64,000 nucleotides of DNA from Solenopsis invicta (taxonomy: Eukaryota > Arthropoda > Insecta > Hymenoptera > Formicidae). Made by a program: the position numbers and the translations under genes. The stretch covers positions 3,472,001-3,536,000 of the forward strand of contig NC_052679.1 in NCBI RefSeq assembly GCF_016802725.1, in the 5' to 3' direction. This document shows positions 63,689 to 64,000 of this stretch, in pieces. The first letter of the stretch is position 1; every line of letters begins with the position of its first letter. The notes under the pieces are model-generated. The model saw only the letters and a list, made by a program, of their open reading frames with translations, searched no databases and was not told the DNA's origin.

Positions 63689-64000
63689 CTGCAACAGAAA
63701 AAGGGAGCCGCCGGTCATAAAGTGTGCCTCCTTAGTTATGGGGAAGAAATTAGGGGCCAATTCGAGTGAGCGGCCTCCTCTTCGTGGAACTTTTATTCGA
63801 ACGAGTGCGTTGCACCTCTCGGCGAGACGCGACGCGACGCTGCGCGGAGGGGGCCGCTCTCGCTCGTGAAATCCTCTCGGTGGCATCTCGCTCCAATTTC
63901 TGTGGGATTTTCGCGGAGCAGTCGCGACAGCCGCGAAAGCTCAAGTCGCGACGCGCGAGATGCATCTATAAAAATCGCGGAGATCAAAGTCGATCATTCG

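Overview
The window looks like a segment of a hymenopteran insect nuclear genome, most likely an ant. It has short coding exons with consensus GT-AG introns, a GC- and CpG-rich left third packed with (CT)n/(GA)n microsatellites, very AT-rich intergenic DNA on the right, and four insect-type protein genes. The species call is inference; the intron/exon structures are read directly from the sequence.

Layout. 1-21.7 kb: no convincing protein gene. It holds microsatellites, three foldback (MITE-like) elements, small direct repeats, and a candidate 5' noncoding exon ending at 12582 that could belong to the kinase gene downstream. 21.7-24.7 kb (+): Pdk1 (PDPK1), the PIP3-responsive AGC-kinase activator, with a CRE/ETS/E-box cluster about 500 bp upstream. 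28.0-29.25 kb (-): a candidate spliced noncoding unit. 29.98-30.92 kb (-): a short aprataxin (HIT plus zinc finger). 32.1-33.5 kb (+): three tandem copies of a two-exon noncoding unit. 34.6-36.8 kb: a 563-bp tandem array whose 122-nt core is almost invariant and can fold into a closed three-way junction. 38.3-38.8 kb (+): a further paralogue of the noncoding exon pair. 39.4-40.07 kb: a minisatellite. 43.96-48.37 kb (+): a Methuselah-like GPCR in five coding exons. 53.17-63.69 kb (-): ten exons of the myocardin-related transcription factor Mrtf (RPEL, basic, Q-rich, SAP, leucine zipper, acidic C-terminus); its 5' end lies beyond the right edge.

How the genes relate. They are functionally independent neighbours: growth signalling (Pdk1), DNA single-strand break end processing (aprataxin), a surface receptor (Mth-like), and actin-regulated SRF coactivation (Mrtf). 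The least explained part is 28-39 kb. There, paralogous short-exon noncoding units and a tandem array with a structured core lie between aprataxin and the GPCR; this is the best candidate for an undescribed noncoding locus. All exon boundaries are inferred from splice consensus, reading phase and family similarity; no transcript data were available.
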